Below, one piece after another: positions 15,821-22,056 of a DNA stretch of 26,093 nucleotides. Made by a program: the position numbers and the translations under genes. The notes below the pieces were generated by a model, which ran no database searches, had not been told where the DNA came from, and saw only the letters and a program-made list of their open reading frames with translations. Source of the stretch: a virus; IMG/VR virus record IMGVR_UViG_3300044998_000627, positions 1 to 26,093 of that record. One strand, written 5' to 3'. How positions within the stretch are numbered: position 1 is the first letter of the stretch; every line of letters starts with the position of its first letter.

Positions 15821-16340
15821 GATGGGCACCGGTGGCATGGGGTGTTGCCGATGCTGCAACACGCGCAAGCCGCCAGCGGGCGGGGCCGCTGCTGTTCGCT
15901 GGCGTCGCGCACTCGACCAGTCCGTTGAGAGCCAGCTCTCGCAGGACGCGCGCGGTCCGCGGGACGGCGAAGGCCAAGGCGGCGGCGAGGGCCACGGTGT
16001 CGTCTTCCTCGCGTTCCTGCAGCAGGTCGAGCAGGCGCGCCGCTGGCGAGAGCGCCAACCGTCGACGCACAGCCTTCGGCGCGCGCGCCCATGCGAGCGT
16101 GAAGCACCGGAACCGGTCCGGCGTCGGCGGATGCTCGAGCAGGTATCCGCGCTGCACCAGCAGGGTTAGTGATCGGGAGATCGCCGAGCGGCTGAGGCCG
16201 GTCGCTAGCTCGACGACAAGCAGCCGGGCCGGCCGAACCTCAGCGAAGTCGAGGTGCTTTCGGCACCACCGGTACACCTTCAGGAGCCGAGGCGTGACGC
16301 TCATGTCGGACTCGAAATCGTCGTAGGCGGGAAAGTTCAT
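15807..16340 (-). CDS. Winged-helix DNA-binding regulator
   Basis: A 177-residue protein starting MNFPAYDDFESDMSVTPRLL at the ATG at 16340 (ATGA overlap with the VRR-NUC gene). Residues about 30-75 (RPARLLVVELATGLSRSAIS, then RSLTLLVQRGYLLEH) look like a winged helix: recognition helix SRSAISRSLTLL followed by a wing. A second helix-turn-helix-like part lies near residues 120-160 (AALAFAVPRTARVLRELALN). It sits at the switch between the early and packaging genes, directly after the iteron-like region, so a regulator of late genes or of that region is an attractive reading. Its 3' end contains a 21-base hairpin overlapping the start region of the small terminase. Confidence 0.72.
   Translation of the reverse strand: MNFPAYDDFESDMSVTPRLLKVYRWCRKHLDFAEVRPARLLVVELATGLSRSAISRSLTLLVQRGYLLEHPPTPDRFRCFTLAWARAPKAVRRRLALSPAARLLDLLQEREEDDTVALAAALAFAVPRTARVLRELALNGLVECATPANSSGPARWRLARVAASATPHATGAHHAEA
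15842..15862 (-). promoter_or_regulatory. 17-base repeat, copy 1, within a perfect hairpin
   Basis: The plus strand has GTGTTGC, a 7-base loop, then GCAACAC: a perfect 7-bp stem. It is inside the end of the regulator gene and ends just before the first possible small terminase ATG (15838). The core 15844-15860 recurs with one difference at 11030-11046, again right before a start codon. Confidence 0.5.
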
Positions 16341-16762
16341 GCGCACGCTCCGGTTGCAGGTGCCGACGTGGCCCCCTCTCTCGGCCCGCGCTGCCAGCAG
16401 AGATCCACCCAGCTGCGGCAAAGGTCGAGCGCGGCGCCGTGGAGCAGGGATGACCCGCGCTGCAGGAGGCGGAGCAGGGCGGCCCATTGGTGGACGTCCT
16501 CGATGACGGTGGCAAGGGCGCCAGCCTCGAGCTCGTCGAGGAGCCACCGATGCTGTGCGATGGTGAGCTTGCCGCCAGGGCGCTTCACCTCGACCCAGAC
16601 GCGCAGGCCGCGTCCGCGGTGGACGTAGCGCCGGTCCGGCAGCCCTTCGGTGATCATCGTCGCGCGGCGCTGCTCGTAGCGTTCCACGACCCAGCCCAGC
16701 TGGGCGGCGAGTTGGTCGAGCTGCGTGGCGACGGCGGACTCCGTGAGGCGAGGCCTCTTCAT
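16337..16762 (-). CDS. VRR-NUC domain nuclease
   Basis: A 141-residue stand-alone VRR-NUC protein of the PD-(D/E)XK fold. Start at the ATG at 16762, with GAGGAG 7 bases upstream; the longer open frame to 16885 runs through the repeat region and is spurious. Key residues are PDR at 42-44 (GLPDRRYVHRG), VEVKRPGGKLT with Glu58 and Lys60, and Gln70 in TIAQHRWL, all in the order of the family. Phage VRR-NUC proteins are often found next to D5-type helicases and may process replication or recombination intermediates as structure-specific nucleases. Here the D5 gene is just upstream across the iteron-like gap. Coupled by ATGA to the next gene. Confidence 0.88.
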   Translation of the reverse strand: MKRPRLTESAVATQLDQLAAQLGWVVERYEQRRATMITEGLPDRRYVHRGRGLRVWVEVKRPGGKLTIAQHRWLLDELEAGALATVIEDVHQWAALLRLLQRGSSLLHGAALDLCRSWVDLCWQRGPREGATSAPATGACA

Positions 16763-16845
16763 CGGTCGCTCCTCGTGCTGCCAGCAGTGCGCCAGCGACG
16801 GTGACCGATAGGACCGATATATCGGTACTTTCCGAAACTCTCTCT

Positions 16846-16867
16846 TGTGCGCGCGCGCATGCGCACA
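16846..16867. repeat. GC-rich inverted repeat between iteron clusters
   Basis: TGTGCGC and GCGCACA form 7-bp arms around an 8-base GC-rich centre. It lies between iteron clusters 1 and 2 of the 16763-16985 gap. Confidence 0.5.
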
Positions 16868-16924
16868 CGGAACACTTCTGTGCAATTATCGGCACTATCG
16901 GTCATATCGGTCACCTCACATAGG

Positions 16925-16952
16925 AGAATATCACAAACATGTCCTGCTACAA
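16925..16952 (-). promoter_or_regulatory. Possible promoter for VRR-NUC and the late genes
   Basis: On the minus strand TTGTAG (16952-16947) lies 16 bases before TATTCT (16930-16925), which is preceded by TG at the extended -10 spacing (TGATATTCT). It is flanked by iteron clusters on both sides, so a protein binding there would control it. The -35 match is weak (3 of 6). Confidence 0.3.
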
Positions 16953-16985
16953 TCGGTCACCTATCGGTACTATCGGGCCTTACCA

Positions 16986-18386
16986 CTAGGAGTGAAACCA
17001 AGCGTCGTCCCGGTCGGCGTTGGCTTCAGGGGAGAGCAGTAACCGCAACCCAGTACGCATCTTACGGCTATTCGTGGCTCGGACATTGAACCCGCGCTCG
17101 CCCATCCGGCGCCCGAACATCTGCGCCGTGATCACGTGCTCGCCGTTCTCCTTGGCCCACTTCTCGTAGGCCCTGTAGAGCTCTCCGGCGAGGACTTCGA
17201 ATGCCCCGACCTCGCACCGATCGGCCAAGAATGCGCCGATGGTGTCGCTTTCCTCGCGGTACGCGTTGGTGGCGGCGAGGACGCGCTCGGGGGCGCTGAG
17301 GCCCCGCTCGAGCCACTGGGTGCAGCCCGCCACGGCCCAGGCGAGGATGCCGGGCAGCTCCTGCTTCAGCTTTGCCGGGAGCTGGTCGTCTCGCTGGTCG
17401 GGCTTGATGGTCACCTCAAACGGGATGAGCCGGACGCGCCGCCAGATGGCGTAGTCGGTGCCGCGGATGACGGGCTTGTGGTTGGCAGCGAGCCAGAGCT
17501 TGAACTGGGGCCTGAACTCAAAATCTTCAGAGTACAGGTACCGCGCGGTCATGATGTCGCCGCCGGTGAGGGACTTGATGAGCCCCTCGTTGAGCCGCTT
17601 GTTCTCACCGACCTCGGAGCTCCGCACGAGCCGTGAGCCGGCCAGGCGGGCGACGTCGTTGCGTGGGCCGGCGTCGGTGCGCCGCTCGAGGAACGTGGTG
17701 AAGTCGGACTGCTGTCCGTACTCGCCGGCAAGCATGCCGAAGACGTCGAGCAGCGTGGACTTGCCGTTCGCGCCGGTGCCGTGGCACAGGTGGAGGACTT
17801 GCTCGCGGGTGTCGCCGGTCAGCGAATAGCCCACGGCGCGCTGGACGTACTCGATGAGGGTGGCGTCGCCGGCAAAAATGGTGTCGAGCGTCCGGAGCCA
17901 CGTTGGGCACTCGGCGGCCGGATCGAAGTCCACATCGACGAGCTTCGTGGACAAGTCGCCCCGCGCGTGCGGCCCCAGCGTGCCGGTCTGCAGGTTGAGC
18001 GTCCCGTTGCGCACCGTCAGGAGCATCGGCCGCTGGTCGAGCGCATCGTGCGGGATGGCGATGCCGTGCTCGGAGCGGGCGAGCCGGATCATGGCGTCGA
18101 TCCGGCCGACGGCTTCGGAGCGCACGGCGTGCTGGGCGAGTGCCTTGCGGTCATCGCCGGTGAGGGTGTCGGCCTCCTCGAACATGCGGCGCACGACGCC
18201 TTTCGCGCGCCGCTCGACCTCCCCGGTCTCGTCACGCGCCCAGCGCCGGCCGTCCCAGACCAGCCACACTTTCCACCGGGGGATCCATCGGAGATCGCGC
18301 CCATGCAGGGCCACCAGGCGCTCCCCGTTGCCGACGTCGGTGAACGGGTACGCGGCCATGGGCAGCGCGGGGATCAGGCTACTCAT
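16986..18386 (-). CDS. D5-type SF3 replicative helicase (no primase domain)
   Basis: A 466-residue protein of the phage/plasmid D5/P4-type helicase group. Residues about 20-170 match the D5_N region, with FDPAAECPTWLRTLDTIF just before the ATPase. The SF3 core follows: Walker A GTGANGKST at 203-211, acidic motif B around RLVRSSEVGEN at 252-262, sensor 1 WLAANHKP at 298-305, and an arginine finger IWRRVRLIPF at 314-323. A C-terminal winged-helix part includes EKWAKENGEHVITAQMFGRR. It would unwind DNA at the phage origin. P4 alpha-type proteins carry an N-terminal primase; here only about 20 residues precede D5_N, so priming must come from another protein or the host. Overlaps the upstream gene by ATGA. 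Confidence 0.92.
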   Translation of the reverse strand: MSSLIPALPMAAYPFTDVGNGERLVALHGRDLRWIPRWKVWLVWDGRRWARDETGEVERRAKGVVRRMFEEADTLTGDDRKALAQHAVRSEAVGRIDAMIRLARSEHGIAIPHDALDQRPMLLTVRNGTLNLQTGTLGPHARGDLSTKLVDVDFDPAAECPTWLRTLDTIFAGDATLIEYVQRAVGYSLTGDTREQVLHLCHGTGANGKSTLLDVFGMLAGEYGQQSDFTTFLERRTDAGPRNDVARLAGSRLVRSSEVGENKRLNEGLIKSLTGGDIMTARYLYSEDFEFRPQFKLWLAANHKPVIRGTDYAIWRRVRLIPFEVTIKPDQRDDQLPAKLKQELPGILAWAVAGCTQWLERGLSAPERVLAATNAYREESDTIGAFLADRCEVGAFEVLAGELYRAYEKWAKENGEHVITAQMFGRRMGERGFNVRATNSRKMRTGLRLLLSPEANADRDDAWFHS

Positions 18387-18832
18387 GCGGCGGCATCTTG
18401 CGGAGAGAGCGATTCGGTCCGCGCGCGCAGGGCGCGCTCCGCGGCAGTGAGCCGGCGGGGCGCGTCCTGGTGCAGCGGCGGGTAGGATTCGGTCGGGCCG
18501 GCCGCGGGGAGCCCGCGGGCCTGCTGGGCAAAGCCGTGCGCGAGCCGGATCGCTTCGGCGTGCTGGGCGAGGAGCAGCTCCACGCGGGCGGTCCGGCGCT
18601 CGGCCCGGGCCTCGAGCGCGCGCCGCTCCTGCGGTTCGGCGGCGCGATGCTCGAACGCCTCGGCGCGGAGCTGCCGCGTGGCTTCTTCGAGATACCAGGT
18701 GACACCGTCGCGCAGTCGGCCGGGGGCGTCTGGCGTCGCGAGCAGCGCGAGGATGTGGTCACGCGTGAGCACCGGCTCGTGGTCGAGCGCATGCTGGGCG
18801 TGGTCGATCCATTGGGCGAGCGGCGCCGTCAT
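18383..18832 (-). CDS. Helical early protein, unknown
   Basis: A 149-residue protein starting MTAPLAQWIDHAQHALDHEP at the ATG at 18832, inside ATGA overlaps on both sides. Helical and Ala/Arg/Glu-rich; residues 60-110 (EAFEHRAAEPQERRALEARA and onward) could form a coiled coil. The C-terminus has DAPRRLTAAERALRARTESL. No family recognised. Coupling to the helicase suggests it acts early, possibly in replication. The longer upstream frame shadows the next gene. Confidence 0.72.
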   Translation of the reverse strand: MTAPLAQWIDHAQHALDHEPVLTRDHILALLATPDAPGRLRDGVTWYLEEATRQLRAEAFEHRAAEPQERRALEARAERRTARVELLLAQHAEAIRLAHGFAQQARGLPAAGPTESYPPLHQDAPRRLTAAERALRARTESLSPQDAAA

Positions 18833-19380
18833 GCGGCCCGCCGCATCGGGACGTCCGGAACCGCCACGGGTCGTCGGCCCTGCCGCTCGCACCACAGGCA
18901 GCTGCGGGTGCCACTGGCCCAGGGCGCATCGTCGCACCACCGGCACCACGTGGCACGCGTGAGCGGTCCGAGCCGCCCGCGCAACCGCTTCGCGTCGAGG
19001 CGAAGGGCGATCGGCCACGCGGCGAGCCGGCCGAGGTCGGCCCAGCGCAGGCCGGGCTCCTCACGCCTGAGCGCATCGACGAGCGCGAGCACCTGCCACC
19101 CGACGCAGTCGGTCCGCTCGGTCGCGTACTCGCCGACCAGCCAGCGCACGGCACGGATGGTCGAGGCGCGCACGAGTCCCAGCGAGCGCGTCTCCCACCC
19201 GCCGGGCACGCGCATGGGGTGCATGTTGGGGACGTAGGGGGGCAGGTAGACGCGCTCGAGGCGCGCGGCGAGCCGTTCGGTGTCCCGGAGCCGCTGCTCG
19301 ACGGTGACGCGCCAGTATCCGTCCCGGTCGTCGAGTGCGAGCGGCGTCTCCTGCCTGCTGATGCGGAGGACCGGGCTCAC
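18829..19380 (-). CDS. Zinc-ribbon early protein, unknown
   Basis: A 183-residue protein with a GTG start at 19380 that overlaps the HNH stop (GTGA). The C-terminal part has two CxxC pairs, C146-C149 (TWCRWCDD) and C161-C164 (SCLWCERQ), spaced to bind one zinc. The centre (RAVRWLVGEYATERTDCVGW) is helical. It lies between an HNH nuclease gene and the helicase partner gene. DNA binding is plausible, but I recognise no family. The open frame upstream of 19380 is the HNH gene read in another frame. Confidence 0.72.
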   Translation of the reverse strand: MSPVLRISRQETPLALDDRDGYWRVTVEQRLRDTERLAARLERVYLPPYVPNMHPMRVPGGWETRSLGLVRASTIRAVRWLVGEYATERTDCVGWQVLALVDALRREEPGLRWADLGRLAAWPIALRLDAKRLRGRLGPLTRATWCRWCDDAPWASGTRSCLWCERQGRRPVAVPDVPMRRAA

Positions 19381-19796
19381 GCGGCCGCTCCTTTCCGGAG
19401 GTTGCAGCCGGCGCAGAGCACCCGGAGGTTGTCGGCCGCGTTGCTGCCGCCGCGCGCGACGGGCACGACGTGGTCGATGTGCACGGCGCGGCGGTCGGTT
19501 TCCTGCTGACCGCACTGAGCGCACACGTACGCGTCGGCCTCGAGGTCGTACGCGTCGTCGAGGACCAGCTGCTGCACCGCGCGCGGGATCGCCTGGCGCG
19601 TCGGAATGGTGCCGTGGAGGGCGCGCAGTTCGCGCGCGGCGTACTCGGCGGCGTGGGCGTGCTCATGGACGACCTCGCGCGGCACGGTGGCGTTCCGGCC
19701 CGTGCCCGCGGCGATCGCGCGCAGCCCCTTCGCCAGCCGCTCAAGGCGCCCGAGCACGCGGGGCACGATGTCGTGAATGGGCTCCGGATCGGTCAC
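19377..19796 (-). CDS. HNH endonuclease
   Basis: A 139-residue protein with a GTG start at 19796 (GTGA overlap with the previous small gene). The C-terminal HNH core is complete: C92-x2-C95 (CAQCG), the VHIDHVVPVARGG strand-loop with His106 and catalytic His109, Asn123 (SNAADNLRVL), and C128-x2-C131 with Asn132 (LCAGCNLRKG). The N-terminal 85 residues are helical and hold REVVHEHAHAAEYAARELRA. Many phages place an HNH gene beside terminase, where it aids packaging; this one is in the early cluster, so a role in replication or DNA processing is also possible. No sign that it is a homing nuclease in an intron. Confidence 0.92.
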   Translation of the reverse strand: MTDPEPIHDIVPRVLGRLERLAKGLRAIAAGTGRNATVPREVVHEHAHAAEYAARELRALHGTIPTRQAIPRAVQQLVLDDAYDLEADAYVCAQCGQQETDRRAVHIDHVVPVARGGSNAADNLRVLCAGCNLRKGAAA

Positions 19797-19888
19797 CGCG
19801 GCGCGCCTCCTGGTCGGACCGCGTCTCGCCGGGCATCGCTCGTCGGCAGCATGTGCTGTGTCGCCCCGAACGCCTCGGACGCGCTCAT
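19793..19888 (-). CDS. 31-residue peptide, unknown
   Basis: MSASEAFGATQHMLPTSDAR plus 11 residues. Although tiny, it begins with an ATG overlapping the previous stop (ATGA, 19888-19885) and its TGA overlaps the HNH start (GTGA). Such coupling at both ends is unlikely by chance. It could be a real peptide or simply a coupling leader that keeps ribosomes on the message. Confidence 0.55.
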   Translation of the reverse strand: MSASEAFGATQHMLPTSDARRDAVRPGGAPR

Positions 19889-20121
19889 GCCGCACCTCGC
19901 GCCGCGCGCCGCCACCACTTGCCGCGGTGGTCGGCGTACTGCACCGACTCGGCCACGCCGTCGCGCTTGAGGGCGCGCAGCGCGAACGCGATGTCGCCGC
20001 TTGAGACGGGCGAGAGTTCGTGCTGCCGAACGTGCGCGGCGATCACGCCCTCGGGCTGCCACTCATGCGTCAACGCTTCCATCGCGAGCATGGTAATCCT
20101 AGTCTGGCGCGGGTGCGTCAT
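19885..20121 (-). CDS. Small winged-helix protein (paralogue A)
   Basis: A 78-residue protein. After a short N-terminus, MEALTHEWQPEGVIAAHVRQ, then VSSGDIAFALRALKRDGVAE reads as helix, helix-turn-helix and start of a wing; it ends GKWWRRAARGAA. It is similar throughout to the 74-residue protein at 25270-25494: about 20 identical residues over some 65 positions without gaps, including EWQ, VS..I..AL..L and WRR. Both are likely DNA-binding and came from one duplication. ATGA overlaps at both ends. Confidence 0.7.
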   Translation of the reverse strand: MTHPRQTRITMLAMEALTHEWQPEGVIAAHVRQHELSPVSSGDIAFALRALKRDGVAESVQYADHRGKWWRRAARGAA

Positions 20122-20558
20122 GCGGCGCCCTCCGCAATGCCCAACGCCGCGAGGAGGTCGCGACGGAGCGGGTGCGCGGGATCGTCGGCCGCGTTCATAA
20201 CGTTTGACACCGCGCGTGTTTCATTCTTCTCCATGCTGCGGTCAATCATTGCTTCAACTGCATGCATCGCAGCGGCTGACCATTCGGTGGTACCCCACAC
20301 CTCATTCGCCACAGCGCAAAGCGGGCACTCGTCATACTCGGAGCGGATTCGTCCCAACGTGGTGACGCGCCACGTGCGCTGCGGGATCGCGCACAGCATG
20401 AGGAGTGATTCGGTCGTGATGGTGTCGTCAGGCGCCTCGGCGATGCTGTCCAGCATCAACCGCGTCCACGTCCCCGCAGGGCACCGCCCGGAGGTGTGCG
20501 TGAGTGGCACGAGTTGCATGCTGCGTGCGGCGCCGTCTCGGGTGAGTTGGCGGGTCAT
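20118..20558 (-). CDS. Early protein of lower GC content, unknown
   Basis: A 146-residue protein starting MTRQLTRDGAARSMQLVPLT. Contains MLCAIPQRTWRVTTLGRIRS and CPLCAVANEVW (one CxxC), then a helical C-terminus. No family recognised. Its base composition differs from its surroundings: in 20221-20280 I count 31 G+C of 60, while nearby genes are clearly richer. It keeps ATGA coupling at both ends, so if acquired from elsewhere it was fitted precisely. Confidence 0.72.
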   Translation of the reverse strand: MTRQLTRDGAARSMQLVPLTHTSGRCPAGTWTRLMLDSIAEAPDDTITTESLLMLCAIPQRTWRVTTLGRIRSEYDECPLCAVANEVWGTTEWSAAAMHAVEAMIDRSMEKNETRAVSNVMNAADDPAHPLRRDLLAALGIAEGAA

Positions 20559-21199
20559 GGTGTTCTCTCCGTGGTGATGTCGTTCAGGCGATCCCGCAGC
20601 CGCGCCACCTCGGCGCGGCTGCGGTCATGTGTCGCCTGTGCGTCCATGGCAAGATCCAAGACATCTCGGTCGCGCTGCGCATCGGCGACCATCTTGGCAA
20701 TGGCCTTGCCGAGGCGCGAGGTGCCGGGACGACGTGCGCCCCAGTCCGCGACCAGATCGGCGCAGTCGTCGCAGCACTGGCGCACGATCTGCGCCAGTTC
20801 TCTACGTTCGTCACGCCCACGGCACGCGGGACGTCCGATTTTCTCCTGCACCACGTCAGCCGGATCGCAACCGGCGTTCGTGATAACATGGAGCAAGTAG
20901 CTCCGCCCGACGGGGTCGGCGGAGAGGAAAACGTTGATGGCCGCGTCACCGTCGGCCTCTCCGAGGTGAATCGCGCGATCCACCTTGAACGACTCAGCGC
21001 GGCGCGCACGCGCCTCGGCTGCGATGGACCTGTGGGCAACATTCTCGCGAGCGGCCTGCAGGGCAGCGGTGAGCGCGTCGCGTTCGGCGGTGAGCGCGTC
21101 GAGGTGCGCCAGCAGCTCCCGGCGCATGGGCGCGTCTGGCGCGTCGGGGAACCGCTCCGTGAACTTGCGGAACACCGCGACCGCTTCTGGGTCACGCAT
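20555..21199 (-). CDS. Coiled-coil early protein, unknown
   Basis: A 214-residue protein starting MRDPEAVAVFRKFTERFPDA. Residues about 28-60 (LAHLDALTAERDALTAALQA) form a likely coiled coil; the centre holds SADPVGRSYLLHVITNAGCD and RQCCDDCADLVADW, and the last 50 residues are again charged helix. No enzyme motif is visible. It overlaps its upstream neighbour by 8 bases and its downstream one by ATGA. Function unknown. Confidence 0.72.
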   Translation of the reverse strand: MRDPEAVAVFRKFTERFPDAPDAPMRRELLAHLDALTAERDALTAALQAARENVAHRSIAAEARARRAESFKVDRAIHLGEADGDAAINVFLSADPVGRSYLLHVITNAGCDPADVVQEKIGRPACRGRDERRELAQIVRQCCDDCADLVADWGARRPGTSRLGKAIAKMVADAQRDRDVLDLAMDAQATHDRSRAEVARLRDRLNDITTERTP

Positions 21200-21308
21200 C
21201 GTCCACCTCCGTCACCGGCTGCTCGAGGCCCGCGTAGAGCGGGGTGATGGTGGTGGAGTTCCACACAGCGCCACTCCGGTCCTGCCATACGTTTGCGCAA
21301 TCATCCAT
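21192..21308 (-). CDS. 38-residue peptide, unknown
   Basis: MDDCANVWQDRSGAVWNSTT and 18 more residues, start at the ATG at 21308, overlapping the stop of the upstream gene. Rich in Trp and polar residues, not an obvious shadow product. The same stretch in the frame starting at 21304 gives a low-complexity Pro/Ser peptide, which is less likely. The longer open frame to 21527 is a shadow of the 118-residue gene. Confidence 0.5.
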   Translation of the reverse strand: MDDCANVWQDRSGAVWNSTTITPLYAGLEQPVTEVDDA

Positions 21309-21657
21309 CCACCGCACCGGCCCGACACTCGCCAACGGCACGGTCGTCGCGCCCTGCGATGTCCACGCTCTGCGCCTCGGGCTGCGCCGCGAGCTGCGCT
21401 TCCAGTTCTGCGATCCTGGCGCGCAGGCGATCGTTCGCCTGCTGCACCTGCCGCGTATGGGCTTCACCCACCAGCGGCCTTGTTTCTTCGCGTGCCGCCG
21501 CCACACCGGCTTCGTAGCCGAGGACAAACGCGGCCGCGAACTCCGCGTCGTGCGCGAGTTCGTGCCGCCGGACGGCGGCGACGGTCTCCCGCGCGATGTC
21601 GATGAGCGCGCGGTCCTTGACGACAGGAGCCGACTTCGCTGTCTGATGCTCAGCCAC
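21301..21657 (-). CDS. Coiled-coil protein, unknown
   Basis: A 118-residue protein with a GTG start at 21657, chosen because GAGGAGGTG lies just upstream. Residues 15-60 are helical (ALIDIARETVAAVRRHELAH, EFAAAFVLGYEAGVAAAREE), followed by a coiled coil around QVQQANDRLRARIAELEAQL. The GYEAGVAAARE element recalls small phage proteins of unknown function. No enzymatic motif. Confidence 0.68.
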   Translation of the reverse strand: MAEHQTAKSAPVVKDRALIDIARETVAAVRRHELAHDAEFAAAFVLGYEAGVAAAREETRPLVGEAHTRQVQQANDRLRARIAELEAQLAAQPEAQSVDIAGRDDRAVGECRAGAVDG

Positions 21658-21802
21658 GCTGCACCTCCTCAAGCGCTCGCTGGGCTCGCTTGGCCGCGCG
21701 CTGGCGGCGGCGCGTCGGCGTGTCGTGGCGTGCCCACGCGATGCGGGCGACGATGATGGCAAGGGCGGCGAGGAACACCGCGCCCGGCGTGCTCAAACTC
21801 AT
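21650..21802 (-). CDS. Small single-span membrane protein
   Basis: A 50-residue protein, MSLSTPGAVFLAALAIIVAR then a basic tail with TRRRQRAAKRAQ. One membrane span (residues 6-24) with a strongly basic C-terminal side, which predicts an inside C-terminus. The ATG at 21802 has GAGG upstream; an ATG at 21826 would add eight residues. It overlaps the next gene by 8 bases. It lies close to another membrane protein; a holin-spanin role is not supported because no lysin is nearby. Confidence 0.62.
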   Translation of the reverse strand: MSLSTPGAVFLAALAIIVARIAWARHDTPTRRRQRAAKRAQRALEEVQRG

Positions 21803-21855
21803 GGCTGCGCCTCGAAACGGGTTCATGGTGAGTCGCGCGTCGGCGTCATGTCCGT

Positions 21856-22056
21856 TCATGGGGCCCTCAACGGGTTGTCGGACAGCGCGGCGGCCGGCAG
21901 CTCTCGAACCGGCACGCAGGATGGCAGGCCGCTCCAAACCGCGCGGTGATGCGCGCGGAGAGCGACCACGACCAGGCCGAACGTGAGCACGAGGGCGCCC
22001 AGCTCGACGGCGTAGTTCAGGAGGGGCGCACGCGCGACGCGGTGGGCGAGGCTCAT
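21856..22056 (-). CDS. Small single-span membrane protein
   Basis: A 66-residue protein, start at the ATG at 22056 (ATGA overlap). The span is about residues 9-32 (APLLNYAVELGALVLTFGLV), followed by a polar C-terminus with HHRAVWSGLPSCVPVRELPA. Topology by the positive-inside rule is unclear. Unknown function; it may work with the membrane protein encoded next. Confidence 0.65.
   Translation of the reverse strand: MSLAHRVARAPLLNYAVELGALVLTFGLVVVALRAHHRAVWSGLPSCVPVRELPAAALSDNPLRAP

Larger units (their letters stand above)
16801..16979. repeat. Iteron-like array of a 9-base motif (TATCGGTNN)
   Basis: The gap between the helicase and VRR-NUC genes holds about nine copies of TATCGGT-type 9-mers in three clusters. 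Cluster 1 (16801-16829): two inverted copies (GTGACCGATA, GGACCGATAT) and one direct, the last two forming a perfect 14-bp palindrome ACCGATATATCGGT at 16813-16826. Cluster 2: three direct copies exactly 9 bases apart, at 16887, 16896 and 16905. Cluster 3: AATCGGTCA at 16951, TATCGGTAC at 16962 and TATCGGGCC at 16971. The stretch between clusters 2 and 3 is the most AT-rich. This is the pattern of a replication origin or a multi-site operator. Confidence 0.78.

Noticed and set aside
16801-16979. CRISPR array
   Set aside because: Units are only 9 bases, partly inverted and without spacer-length unique sequence.
16845-17089. Two plus-strand frames of 65 and 80 codons over the repeat region
   Set aside because: Their YRHYRSYRS-like sequence is just the translation of the 9-base DNA repeats and they run into the helicase gene.
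21650-22056. Holin and spanin pair
   Set aside because: Both proteins have one membrane span, but no endolysin or spanin lipobox is nearby and they sit in an early, not lysis, context.
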